NCBI RefSeq assembly: GCF_002775205.1 | Contig: NC_036454.1 | Coordinates: forward strand, 6,081,882-6,145,881 | Reading direction: 5' to 3' | DNA: 64,000 nt | Origin: Xiphophorus maculatus | Taxonomy: Eukaryota > Chordata > Actinopteri > Cyprinodontiformes > Poeciliidae | In this document: positions 35,486 through 47,125 of the stretch, piece after piece | How the letters are laid out: every line of letters begins with the position of its first letter | Position numbering within the stretch: position 1 is the first letter of the stretch | Position numbers and translations under genes: made by a program | The notes under the pieces: generated by a model | What the model was told of the DNA's origin: nothing | The model's input: only the letters and a program-made list of their open reading frames with translations | The model's database searches: none

Positions 35486-38400
35486 ATGATGGACGCCCCG
35501 TCCCGTAATCAGAGCCACCCTCCCTGTCCGCCGTGGGCGGTCCAGAATGGCTGGTCCTCTGATGCGCCTGCAGGACCTCTCTGCAATCCTCTCCCCGACC
35601 TCCAGCAACTCAGCCTGGGCTGTGAACCCAGCCAAAACCTGAGCTACAACCACCTGCAGGCATCTGGCGTTTACTCTAAGAATGATGTTGCTGCCTTTTC
35701 TACTGGGAGCAACTCTCATCCCAGCATGCAGTATGTTTGTAAAGTTGATCAGAGCATTCCTGATGGTTTATCTCCTACTATCCAAGAAAGGAACAAACCA
35801 CCATGCTCTCTTCCATATAATGAAGTGGCGCAGCCAATGCAACATTATTCCCCTCCTAACGCTTACCAAGCAGTAGATCCCTCATCATATTCTCAACATA
35901 CATATCGAAGTCTTCTGAATCAGCCACCAGCTCAACATCCTCTTCCTGTTAGCTTTTCGTGTGTTGAACCTCAGTTAAACCATAATCAACATCTTGCATC
36001 CGACGGGGGAAACTCTGGATCTTTTGTTGGATTTAATGACATGCTGAGCTCACCCAGCGCTCCCATCCAGCAGCAGCCTCTGTGGAGCTTTGCAGCGTTC
36101 TCTAAAGGTGAGCTCTGCGTGGGTTTGGTCATAAATAACATCATAGGAATCAGAATAAAATGTTCAAAATTAATTACAATTAAAATGACTTCTCCAACCG
36201 AAGTTTTTATTTGTATTTTTTCAGGGAGCATAAATGACTTTGTGCCCACTGCATCTCCACTGGATCATAATTTGACACCACAGGTTGTTGAATGAACATT
36301 AAACGTCATAAATGGTAGCTTACAAAGTCATGTAAAACAAAATGGAACCCTGGGTTTTTCTAACATATTTGTACATATGGATATTTAATATGAATTACTG
36401 CAATACTTAAAGATTTAAGTCATACAAGTAAACAAAAGATGAAGAAAATACTCTTGAGATTTTTTGTATAATGAAATAAAACTTACTATCGAACGCGATT
36501 ATTATATTTAATTGAGTTAATTGCAGGGTCTGTCAATATATTTTAATTGAAAACCATCTATCACTTCAAAAACCATTTTGTGTTGCTAAATTTTTGATTA
36601 AAAATATATATGAGCTCAAGGCGAAGATATAAAGGCTTTATACTCCTCAAAGTTGAAATTTGCTCGACTGTCAAAAGTTTTTTTTGTATGTGAATTGATT
36701 GAATGTAAGGCTGGAAGATACAAATCAATGTAAGTTCATTAAAGTATTTGTTTTCTCTGCAGTCTCCCAACTCTGAGTCTCGTTATGGCCTGAATCCTGA
36801 ACTCTTACCAAGCGCTGTAAGTTTGCTTATCTCAATTCTCAATTTCTCAAATTCTCAGCTCTAAAAGCAACTTTTCCTCACATTGTTTTCATTTTTAAAT
36901 GTGTTCACATTCAGCTTCTCAGCTTTTGAAAAGTAAAACATCCATTATTTGCCTAATCGTATTCATTGTAACATATTTGCAATAACAGCTGGTTGACCAT
37001 GAATAATTAATTCTTTATCATTACATTTGAATATAGTGAAATGTTTAAAGGGAAGCTGACAGACCTCTCTGTCTCTGTGAAGGTAAAAGTGATGGCAGAG
37101 GACAGAGCGGAGTGGGACGGAAAAGTTTTCATCTCGGAGCATTTTTCTCGCCTGCCTCCTCTGGCGACCACTTCCTGTGTCATAGAGGACAGAGGTGAAG
37201 GTTTTTGTCTCAGGTGTTTTCTGTCATGGATTTAATTCAGTCATGTAGCTGTAGACACATGAAACTTTGCATCAGTAATTTAATCTGATTGCTGCAGGTA
37301 ACGTAAGCCCGTTGGCCATCCGCTCTATTACTTACTGCGTCCCCTGTGACGGTCAGACGGCGCTACTCAGCCGACTGCCACTAGGGGCGCTTGTCACTCC
37401 CTTCTTCAATCAAAATGAATGCCTGGTCAGTTTTATTCTTATTAATGTGAGATAAATAATCATCTTTGTTGTTAAAGAATTTTCCAGTTGAAGACACGTG
37501 TGTGTTGCTACAGTTGTGTCGATTTTTAAAAAATATTTTTTTCCATCAGAAGCCGATCCCTCTATGCGAACATACGGATTGTGTCGTGGGCTGTCGTTGG
37601 TGCGGCGCCTCCATGTGCCCAGCGATGGGCTGGCAGGACTGTGGGCAGAGGTTTTACTGCCCCTTCTGTGGGAAACTCAATGAAGGTAGTATTTAAAATC
37701 AGTTTGTTTTAGAGATAAAAACAGAAACATCTGATACTTTGTCCAGTACCGAGAAAAGGGTGCTTGAAATCCTTGAAAATGCTTCAATATCAATTATATT
37801 ATCAAATATAGGAGAAAATCGCAAAAATAACATTTCCAATCATATTGTCCGTTTTGTTTGTTTGTTTTTGTAAAATTTGCCATTAATAACTTCAATTTAT
37901 CATTGCAACAATAAATCAAAATTCTCATAGAAATTTTTGTTTTTACGATAATCGATAAAGAATAAATGGTACAATAAATGCCCATGCTTATATAAAAGTA
38001 ATTCAATTTATTTAATTTATCTAAGCGGTTGTTTTCTTTTTATTTACTCTGCTCTTTTGGGTCTCAGTGCCGTGGCAGCAGTACCAGCCCACCAAAGGAG
38101 CGAAGGGGGTCCGGGTTGATAAAGACAAGAGACCCGAACTCAGCATGGGGTCGTATGAAACACTCAACTCAGAAAAGGTAAACTTCCCATTCTGCAGATT
38201 TGGCTTTATTTGCATTTTCCCTTCTGAACCTGCTCTTCAGTAAGTTCTTTTTTTAATGCATATGTACTTTCATAAGATCTTTTACGTAAGTGATTTTCTA
38301 GAAGGAAATGTGAGTTGAAAACTTGTTTCTTTCACTCCAGGGTGAAGCTGCTGCTCTTCTTCTAGCCATAGATGTTTCTGCCTCTGCACTGAGAGGAGGA

Positions 38401-41400
38401 CACTTAGAATTTGTTGCTCAGCAAATACACACATTGCTCACCTCACTGGTCAGGTAAGCACATTTCTTACAGAAATATTCATTATTTTCTGTTGGTCACA
38501 TATAGTTCCTGTTAAAATACATTGTAGTTTATTGTAACTTAACAAACTGAGAAAAAACTCAAAGGATATAAATACTTTTACGTTATCTGTAGTTTTTTTA
38601 GCCAGTTTGGAAACATCAGGTTTGATCGTTGTTTTTTGTTGTTTTTTTGGGGGGGGGGGTTGTAGAGAGGCAGGAGACGCTTCATCAGATCTCCGTGTGG
38701 GTTTGATGACGTATGACAGCAGGATCCACCTGTACGACCTCAGTCCTGACCTTTCCCGTCCTCACATGCTGGTCATCGCTGAGACGGAAGACATGCAGCT
38801 TCCTGTGAGGGAGGGGCTTCTGGTGTCCCTCAAAGACTGCATAGAAAGTATAGACAGGTAAGGAAACATATCAGCTGTTCTGACAGTAATGTTCTTGTTT
38901 TTTGATTTTGATCTGATGAATTTTTGCACATCATTCAGAGGATTCAAAATTCTGCTTGTAGAGTTTCCGATGTAGCTCTTTAATTGTAATTTTTCTGGGC
39001 ATTTAATCTGCCCTGTTCCTTTCTTATATGGGAAGTAGAGCTGTAGTTCACAATTAGTTTAGTAATCGATTAATAGTTGGATAGCAAACAGTACTTAATC
39101 AGGGATATTTTACAGAATTTCATCCAGTTACTAATTTCACCAGCTTATTTTGTTTACCAGAAAAATCAGCAAGAACATTTTTAGAGATTTGTTTGTTTCT
39201 TTTTTTGCATATTGTGTTTATACAAAGAAAGTGTGTATGGCACTTGGTAGAACTTTTTTACAGACAAAGTAGTTTTTTTATTTGACTGCAAAGTGTATGT
39301 ATTTTTTTTGCACAGTTTTGACTTAATTACTGCTATGAAAATGTTGCTTTTCCTGCAAGTGGCCTTTTTTGTGTGTGTATACTCCACTTAATGATTAATC
39401 TATTACTAAAATAGGTCTCCATTATTTCTGTAATAAATTCATTGCTGTTATTTCAGCCCTAATGGGAGGTTTAAGACCTCCCATTAGGGCTGAAATGTGC
39501 TCCATCATTAAGTAACAATGATGGAGCACAAATGGTTTATAAATACACCCATATCTCTTCCAGAATCAGAAACAATTGAGGTCATTTCTTTTGTCTGCAG
39601 TGTGTTGCAGCTCATTCCTCAGTTTGGAGCTGAGTGCAGTGACTCCAGTGGACTTCCCATTGAGCTTCCTGTTAAAGCAGGCCTGGCTGTACTGCAGGTA
39701 ATCAATCAGTAAACATATTGCTTACTCTCTCCGCTATTTTCTTCCTAAATGCGAGATTTGCAAAAACTGAGATTCTTTTATAAAACATGTAGGGCCTGAA
39801 GTGTCCAGGGAAGCTGCTTATCTTCCACACAGCCGCCCTGATTGAGACGGGACACACAAACTCTTCCTCAGGGTTCTTTGGGACCAACAAACCAAAGGTA
39901 AATCTAACTATAACATTCTATACATTAGTGAGATACTGTACATTAATTCATGAAACATTTCTTCTCTCCCTGTTTGTTTTCTATAGTCTATCTTCCAGCC
40001 ATCAGAAAAAGCCATCTCATTGGCTAAAGAGTGCATCATCCAGGGATGCGGCGTCCACATGTTTGTTCTCTCCCAGCAGGATGTGGGCGGGGCTTGGCCG
40101 GGCCACATTCCATTTCTAACTGGTGGAGCTCTGCACACCTACAGCTACCTCCAGGTACTCCAGTAGCTCCGCCCACTGTGGAACTTTGGTCTTTTTTTAA
40201 TGAAAAGTTTGATATTTAAGAAATTCTGCTGAGAATTTTGCTGACCTTCAAGCCATTGTTAAATTTGTTTTTGGTAAATGGACTCAACTTATGTGGTGCT
40301 TTTTACATGCAAACATTCAGACATCATTGTACAATGCCACTGATGTGTGAATTATTATCTTGAAAAACCATGATATGCTTTATAAAAAGATATATGTATA
40401 TACTTAGATTGATATAATTGTTGATTTATATAGCTTTTGAGAGTGACATACGTTTTAACACACAGTCTTCATACTGCTGTACATTGTGATGAAAAATTTC
40501 AGATTGTACTTTTCTCACTTAGGCTGAAAAGATTGATTGTGATTAATTGATTATTGAAATAATTGTCAACTAATTTACTAATCAATTAATCATTAACTAG
40601 TGTATACAGATTCAGAAAAAGTAATTTGCTGATATGAAGAACATAATCAGAGCAGTAATTAAGCCAAAACATTTTGTATTTAAGATAAAAACAAAGCATT
40701 TTGTCTGTACATATGTTCTACTCAGAATTCCTCTCAAGTTCATTGTTTCATTTGAACTTTTGTAACATTTCCATCCCAGGGCGAACTGGACAGAGAGCGT
40801 TTCAGCACGGATCTGAAGCGGATTGTTGAGACGGAAACGGCCTACAAGGCTGAGCTCCGGATATTCGTCAGCAAAGGTGAAAGAAGATTTTGATGTTTTC
40901 ATTCCATCACTTTTCTTTATAAAATGTGTGATTTGACTTTTTGTGTGTGTTTGTGTTGCCAGATTTGCGTGTGTCTGGTTGCTATGGGCTGTTTGTCCCT
41001 GGTTCGAACCCTGGACACATCGCCATGGCAACACTCAACTGCAGGACAACTCTGGCTGTGGAGCTGACCCACAGCAAAGCTTTGGATGAGACGAGAGGGG
41101 CAGCCGTTCAGGCGAGTTAGAGAAATGGGTGAAGACGCGTCAAACACATCGTCTGTTTTGGCTTTTTATGATTTTTCTTCATTATATAGGCTCCTTTTAG
41201 GAAGTTGTTACTGATTATTTATATTAGGAGGAGGGATGAATAGCTGTAAAACAAGATTTTATGCTTTTTAAAACAAAGACTGAAAAAATGTTTACATTGG
41301 AGACATTTTAAACTGCTGTTAGCATCTACTGGCATGACTAGCATGTTGACTAATTTGGTCAACATCTTCAATCTCTGCCAAAGTCGACATTGGATGCATT

Positions 41401-44280
41401 GCTTCTTTTCCAGTAAATCAATTGATTGCATGTTAAATTAAAGCATTTATGGAAATAATTTACATTTTGTAACATTAAGTCTTCCAGGTCTTTATTACAA
41501 TGTAAGTTTAACTTAACATGAAGCATTTTGTAATAATTTTATGCTTTTTCGTCTCATGCACTAGGTTGTCCTGTCTTATACTTCCCAGACGGGAGAGAGA
41601 AGGACCAGAGTTCACACTTTGACACTGAGATGCTCACGCCACCTACAGGACACTTTCAGGAACTACCAGGCTGAAACCCTTCTCACTTTCTACTGCAAGA
41701 AGAGTATGAAATATACCCTGTGTGTCACTGAAATATATAGTAGTTATAATAGCTTTCACTCTTTGCAGCAGGATGATTCATTGTGATTTCTCAATTTGAA
41801 AAAAAAAGTCTGAGACTTGAACATTTTCCAACTTAGTATTAATGGTTTAAATAAATTTAATAAACTTTATTAAGTCCTACATATTTATAGTTTGTCTTTA
41901 AGTTATAGAGAAAGGCTTCTTTCCATAGAAACAATGGCATCTTTTTTTTCCCCATCAATATTTTTATTGTATTTTTTACAGATATACCTGCAATATAACC
42001 AATACAGTCAACAAGACCAACAATTGCATCTTTAGTGAAATTCTTGTTAATTAGTATCCTCCTCTGAGTGCCGGTTGTAATATTTATTCTTTTTTATTTT
42101 TTACAATATGCTGAATTACCATTACAGGGCGATAGTTGGTAAAGTTCAGAGGTCAGCAACCTTTGACCCATAGAGCCATTTTTGCTTTTGGTTCTGCCAA
42201 ATCTTATTTGTTGAGAACCTCAAAAGCTATGTGACCCTTAAAAAAAAAGTCTCTAATCGATTTTAGAAACTTTAACTCTGAAAATATGTTTCTTTAATAC
42301 TTCAGTGAAGAATAACAATGTTACATATTTAACCAGTTCGATTGACTTTATCACCAAAATGACAAAACTTGGTAATCTAAGAGCAATTAAACATTTCTGT
42401 GGTTACTTTGTTTTATTAATTCTACTTTCCTTTGTGTGTCTGTCAAGTGTACTGTGCAGTGTTAGAGCGCCCTCTGCAGGAGCTGAGGAAGGAACTGCAG
42501 ACAGATGTAACAGAAGCTCTGGCGTCTTACCGCAAACACTGCTGCTCGTCTTCAGTGTCTGCTGGCCAGGTGAGGTAACAGTTGCACACAAACACAACTG
42601 TATTTAGTATTTTCAAATTTTGCTTAAGTATAAATTGTTTTAAATCCTTCCAGATGTTTAATTGCAACCAAAAAAAGCAACTTCTGCTTTGTTTTTATTG
42701 TATTTTAACCTTATTGTGTCGTGTTCGTCCTGCAGCTGGTGCTTCCTCAGTTCCTGCGAGCTCTTCCAGTTTACGTCAACAGCCTGAGGAAGAGTGAGGT
42801 TCTGCTGCCGGGTCTGAGGAGCTCCGTCCACCAGCGGCTGCAGCAGCGCTGCCGGGTGCTGGGCCTCGACACCCGCAGCACCGTCCGACACTTCTACCCC
42901 CTGCTGCTGCCTCTGGTTGGTCACCAACACATCAGAGTTATTCTTGACACAGCATACATTAAATAAGATATTCAACCCAAAGTTTGTGTGGATTAAAATG
43001 TTGCATCTTGGGAGACATTTCCATTTATCTGCTGCAAGACAGTAAGGCAACCAGCAAATTTAGTTTTTTTTTTCTGCAGCTGCCTTCAGTTGACAGCTCC
43101 AGTCCTCCAGACCCAGAGGGGGCGCTACGGTGCACGAGTTCCAGCCTGGACTCCAGTGGTCTGTACCTGGTTCACGCCCCCTTCACTGTGCTGCTCTGGG
43201 TTGGCACTCAGGTCCCTGCGGGGACGCTTGTTGAGCTCTTCAACGCCAGCTGCTTCTCTTCGCTGCCTTCAGGCGAGGTGGGCGAAACACTGATTTATTT
43301 ATTTATATTGAACACGCAATAAAAAGTAAAAACAAAAATAATAATAACACTAACAGTAATCCAAATTGTTCAAAAAAGAGCCTATAGAAGACAGAAGATC
43401 AAACACTCATGACTGATCTGCGTAAAGATTAAACCACTTAGAGAAAATATGTTTCCTTCAGAATATTGTAGTGACGGCATAGTTTGTACAACGTTTGGCA
43501 TCCTTTATAAGCCTTGATGTTGAATAAGGCAATAATCTGACGTCCTCCAGGTTTGTGTTTTCTGCCTCTTTTCTCCTCCCGTTTGTTTAATCAGACCAAC
43601 CTTCCAGCTCTGGAAAACCGTCTGTCCATCAGAGTCCGGTCACTCATCAGCTCGCTCAACTCCGAGGTTCCCTATGCCCGCAAGGTGAGATAGAAAACAC
43701 TTTGGTTTACTAGTCAGTATTGTGATGTACGTTAAACTAATTTTACACAATTGTAATACTTTAAAAGGTTCTTTTACAGGTGCTGGACAAAAGACTGTTA
43801 CACTTAAAGGAATGAAAACATGGAAATGTGACAGATGCTAGAGCTTTTAAAAGAGCCTTGCTTAATTATTTTATTATGTAGTGTTATGATAGTGAAAATG
43901 TGTTATATTTCTAATGTACCTTAATTATTTAATTAAGTAAAGTGTTAAAATTGTGCATTTATGAAGCCATTTGTTATATTTCTAATATTATGTAAAGTAT
44001 GTGTAACTGTTTTTGTAATAAATGATTTTTTTATGATGTGCAGTGTAAGCAACTAATCCTCACCAGACTAAGTAATTTAAACTGAAAGTTGATTCAAGAA
44101 ACGTTTTGTTTAGCGCTTTAGTAACTGTCCTTTTTTCAGCTTGTGGTGGTGAAACAAGGCGACACCTGCGAGGAGGCGCTGCAGCGCCACCTGGTGGAAG
44201 ACAAAAGTCCCAACGGAGGAGCGTCATATGCAGACTTCCTGTATCATCTCCACGTCAACTCTGTCCGTCTCCTGCTGTGA
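35486..44280 (+). CDS. SEC24C/D-class COPII coat protein, complete, 20 exons
   Basis: Predicted exons: 35486-36107, 36225-36283, 36763-36816, 37083-37194, 37298-37425, 37550-37685, 38068-38177, 38341-38453, 38666-38857, 39601-39697, 39793-39897, 39987-40154, 40780-40876, 40963-41111, 41565-41703, 42448-42569, 42736-42915, 43080-43277, 43595-43684 and 44140-44280. Total 3012 nt, 1003 residues, open throughout. SEC24 pairs with SEC23 in the inner COPII coat and binds cargo signals at ER exit sites. Seen in order: a disordered Pro/Gln/Ser-rich N-terminus; the LPPLATTSC and RGNVSP entry to the core; a zinc finger with C340, C343, C362 and C365; the trunk from KRPELSMGSYE through LLAIDVSASAL; the helical part; and a gelsolin-like end with LVEDKSPNGGASYADFL, a C/D-class signature. 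It is clearly more divergent than ordinary SEC24C or D, so it is probably an extra fish paralogue. One intron is GC-AG. AATAAA lies at 44601-44606. Confidence 0.92.
38649..38659 (+). other. Run of eleven G directly before a splice acceptor
   Basis: A T-run and then G11 lie just before TTGTAG, the acceptor of exon 9 (38666) of the SEC24-like gene. The usual pyrimidine tract is therefore broken by a G homopolymer a few bases from the splice site. Confidence 0.9.
39041..39461. mobile_element. Non-autonomous element in intron 9 of the SEC24-like gene
   Basis: Left part AGAGCTGTAGTTCACAATTA with TTTAGTAATCGATTAAT; right part carries the inverted equivalent (ATTAATCTATTACTAAA) and ends TTTCAGCCCTA. 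Related pieces occur at 28965, 40525 and 57715. No coding frame. Boundaries approximate. Confidence 0.55.
39450..39496. repeat. Perfect 21-bp-stem hairpin in intron 9
   Basis: Bases 39450-39470 (ATTTCAGCCCTAATGGGAGG plus one T) are repeated as an exact reverse complement at 39476-39496 after a 5-base loop. The stem begins with the TTTCAGCCCTA end of the element just upstream. Confidence 0.93.
39498..39529. repeat. Second adjacent perfect hairpin
   Basis: TGCTCCATCATT and its exact reverse complement AATGATGGAGCA are separated by about 8 bases. It begins 2 bases after the 21-bp hairpin ends. Confidence 0.9.
40525..40605. repeat. Fragment of the ATTAATCGATTA-type dispersed element
   Basis: GATTAATTGATTATTGAAAT and AATTTACTAATCAATTAAT match the internal part of the element at 39041-39461. 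It lies in the intron before exon 13 of the SEC24-like gene. Confidence 0.45.
41112..41117 (+). other. GC splice donor (GC-AG intron)
   Basis: Exon 14 of the SEC24-like gene ends GCCGTTCAG, followed by GCGAGT rather than GT. The frame continues in phase 0 into exon 15 (41565) at GTTGTCCTG, and no GT donor nearby keeps the conserved AAVQVVLSYTS junction. GC-AG introns are a known minor class. Confidence 0.8.
42145..42310. mobile_element. hAT-type element end, relic
   Basis: AGGTCAGCAACCTTTGACCC followed by ATAGAGCCATTTTTGCTTTT resembles a common vertebrate hAT terminal region. Only one end is seen. It lies in the intron before exon 16 of the SEC24-like gene. Confidence 0.45.
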
Positions 44281-45900
44281 GCCACACACACATGGAAAGC
44301 CTGAACGCAGAAGATCATGGTTTTGTTTTTATTGACAGAAGATTTATTGTAGTTTGAAAATATTAAGACTGTTCAGAGAAGCAGGATGTGCATGGACATG
44401 TGCCCCTAAAATAATCACTTGTATCTATCTATTTATTTATTTATTTATTTATTCAAGAATGATGTGTTTATGTGAAGAGTTATAAAATGTGTTTTGTTTT
44501 CTGAAATATATCTGTTGTTAATTTATCCTTGTGTCAGAGATTCTCTAACCCCAGCTTCATATGTAAAAGAGAGAGAGAAAGCCTCTTCCTGTGGATTAAA
44601 AATAAAAAGAATGGAGATTTTAACTCAAGTTTTCCCCTTTTCCCCCGCCAACATTGATGTAATGAACAGAGCAGCTGATGAAGATGTGACTCAGGAAGCT
44701 GAAAGGGTGACTATCTAATCAGTCATAAGTGCCCAATAACTGTGATTATGTTGCTGCAGAAATGGGAAGCACTGAACTATGTGCTGCGGCTCTTTAACCA
44801 CAGAATTTTTTCATTTTGTTGCAACAACTTTAAGAGGCTGCGTGAAGTAATTATATAGTAAGAAACATGTTTTAAGTGCAAGCTCGAATATAAATCTGTC
44901 AAAAATAATGTTCAGCTATTAAATCTTTACTCATTCAGCTTATTTGTAAAAGCACTTACTTCGATGACTCACCTCATCATTATGCGTCTCCCAACTCATG
45001 TTGGAAAAAGTAGTTTCTTAGACTGAAACATATCTTTTCTTTGTAAGTCATTAAAATTACTCATTAAAGAAGTAAATTCTTACACTTTAAATTGCAGAAA
45101 CTATGAAAAATCTGAAGAAAGAAATTCAGACTTTATTTTCACTTACAGCTTTTTTTTTTTTTTTTTGAAAATTCAAGATTTAAAAGTTTTTTAGACATGT
45201 TAATTTGTGATTGAAAACATTTTATGTTTTCATTTTATTCATTCAATACACATGAATAGTTCAACAACGAAGTGAAAAGGGAGCAGAGAGAAGTATACAC
45301 TTTTATCTGCTTCCTAAAGAGAAAATGAGCTATTCAACTCAAGAAACTGCAACAGACATTTTTCAAATAAGCATAAAATATACACAAAACATCAGCTTAT
45401 GCAATGCCATATCACTTGATCATAATAAATGTTTTTTAAATGCAGAAATAGATGCAGAATTTTCATCAAACATTGAAAAACATGGTAAATGTAAAAGTTT
45501 AAATGTTTGTAATGGAGAAAGTTATGGAGCATTTTCAAGACTGAATGCTTTTCTAGAAACATTTAGAACTTATCAGACCACTAATTATCTTAATACGTGA
45601 TAAAAAAAAAAGTAGTTTGCATCTACACATACAGTGAATATAAAGCACTGCATTTATGCATTCTGATTTTGTAAATGTAAACAATTTTGCATGTCTATCA
45701 TGCAGTGACTGTAAAATAATTTTAAACAGAACTGAGAACTTTTAAACATTATGAGTTCTGTGCACTAAAATTTATAGGTAAAGCGTTTCAGCACTGACAT
45801 CCTTTGCTGTGACGAATCAATTATAGTTATTTCGTTCATTCGTTAAGTAAACAGTTAAACATTAAACATGTCGTTTGTAAGGCAGCTTTTGAAGTCATAA
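44281..45900. other. 3' flank of the SEC24-like gene and intergenic region
   Basis: Presumed 3' UTR with AATAAA at 44601-44606 and a TTTA microsatellite near 44425-44455. Beyond it is AT-rich DNA with a T-run near 45150-45166. A 91-codon frame at 45325-45600 has no motif or context and is treated as chance. Confidence 0.6.
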
Positions 45901-45919
45901 ACAAGCTCCCTCATATTTG

Positions 45920-46125
45920 CCCCTATTTGGAAATACGCACCATGCGGGAGGGAGGGAGGTGTGTTCGGTTACGTTGTGGCGCCGCGCCTGTGCGCGAAGT
46001 GTCCATCAGAGGGCGACATAGAGCCACCGCCTTCCCGTGGAGAATCTGCAGCCAAATGAAGCGAGTCGCGTCAAGTCAGCCAGAGCGATCAGCGAGACAC
46101 CGGAAAACGACTTGACACAATAAAT
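45920..46125. promoter_or_regulatory. CpG-rich patch with a CTCF-like motif
   Basis: About 200 bp with many CpG (GGCGCCGCGCC near 45978) in AT-rich surroundings. CCATCAGAGGGCGAC at 46003-46017 fits the CTCF core. It lies between the SEC24-like gene and the CaMKII promoter, so it may be a boundary element or an unannotated promoter. The 62-codon frame across it lacks motifs. Confidence 0.45.
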
Positions 46126-46174
46126 AAACCACATTTGTGCGTTAAAGCATTAAGGCTTATGTTAGTCTTACACA

Positions 46175-47125
46175 GAGGTGATTAGAGTAGCATATTTTTA
46201 TACAAGTAAAAGTAAAAAGTAGCATTCCAAGATATTACTCAGGCGAGAATAAAATATATATTTAGTTAAAAAGTTACTCAAGTACTGAGTAACTGGTCAT
46301 ATCAATTAATATTTAGGCAACAGAGACATTTTCAAATATTTTTTAAATTAAAGTTTGCATAATATTAATCCTATGTTAGAACTGGGTAATGTACTACAGG
46401 GACAATATATAGTGCTTATTTTATCTTATAAATATTAAGATTATCTAGCAGGCTCAATGAATAGAAAATAACAACAAAGCTGAATCTTTCAGGGTCTAGA
46501 AATTTGATTCTGATTCCAATTTTTAGGATCATGATTTCATTCAAAAATTATTTTTAATTCAGAAACCTATTAAAATGGTCTGTTTAAGTTATGCTGACAA
46601 GAGGGATGACAGTGAAAACAAATAAAACATTTATTTAAAGCACTTCCGGTACATATTGTATTAAATTCCATCTGTTTATATTTAAACAAAAATAACTTTG
46701 TGCATAAAAATCTGTAGCTTAAACTCTCAGTATTGGGTCAGTTTAGCTTACTGGCTTTTTCTTAAATAATAATAATAATAATGATAATAATAATAAAAAA
46801 ATCAAATAATTATTCAAAATATAACTTTACAAAAAAGTTAAGCAGATTATCATCGAATTTTGAGCATTTTTAGTCAATTGAAAATCCCCAGGACTTGGAA
46901 TTGTGAATGACTTTTTTCTGCACCGTAAAAGGTGTATGGGTGTCTGTGTCTCATACATTTTTGATTAAAATATGTTGTCTTTTTCTTCTCTGAAGTTACT
47001 TATTTTGATAAAGTATTCAGAAATTTTACTCAAGTAGCAAAAGTTCATAATAATGTGAAGTAAAATTACTCCGAGGCACTATTTCTTTTCCCAAAACGTT
47101 ACTCAAGTTAATGTAACTACTTATG
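46175..47125. repeat. Probable dispersed non-autonomous element
   Basis: The left end has ACAAGTAAAAGTAAAAAGTA and ATTACTCAGG; the right end has TTTTACTCAAGTAGCAAAAG and GTTACTCAAGTTAATGTAAC. This ACTCAAGTA/AAAGTA pattern is typical of a common fish interspersed repeat. The interior is AT-rich with an AAT run near 46768-46796. No coding frame. Assignment is by recollection only. Confidence 0.4.

Noticed and set aside
37041-37082. Extension of SEC24-like exon 4 to an upstream ATG at 37041
   Set aside because: The phase-0 donor of exon 3 fits the acceptor ending at 37082. Starting earlier needs an acceptor in the wrong phase.
45325-45600. 91-codon plus-strand frame
   Set aside because: AT-rich composition, no domain, no splice or promoter context.
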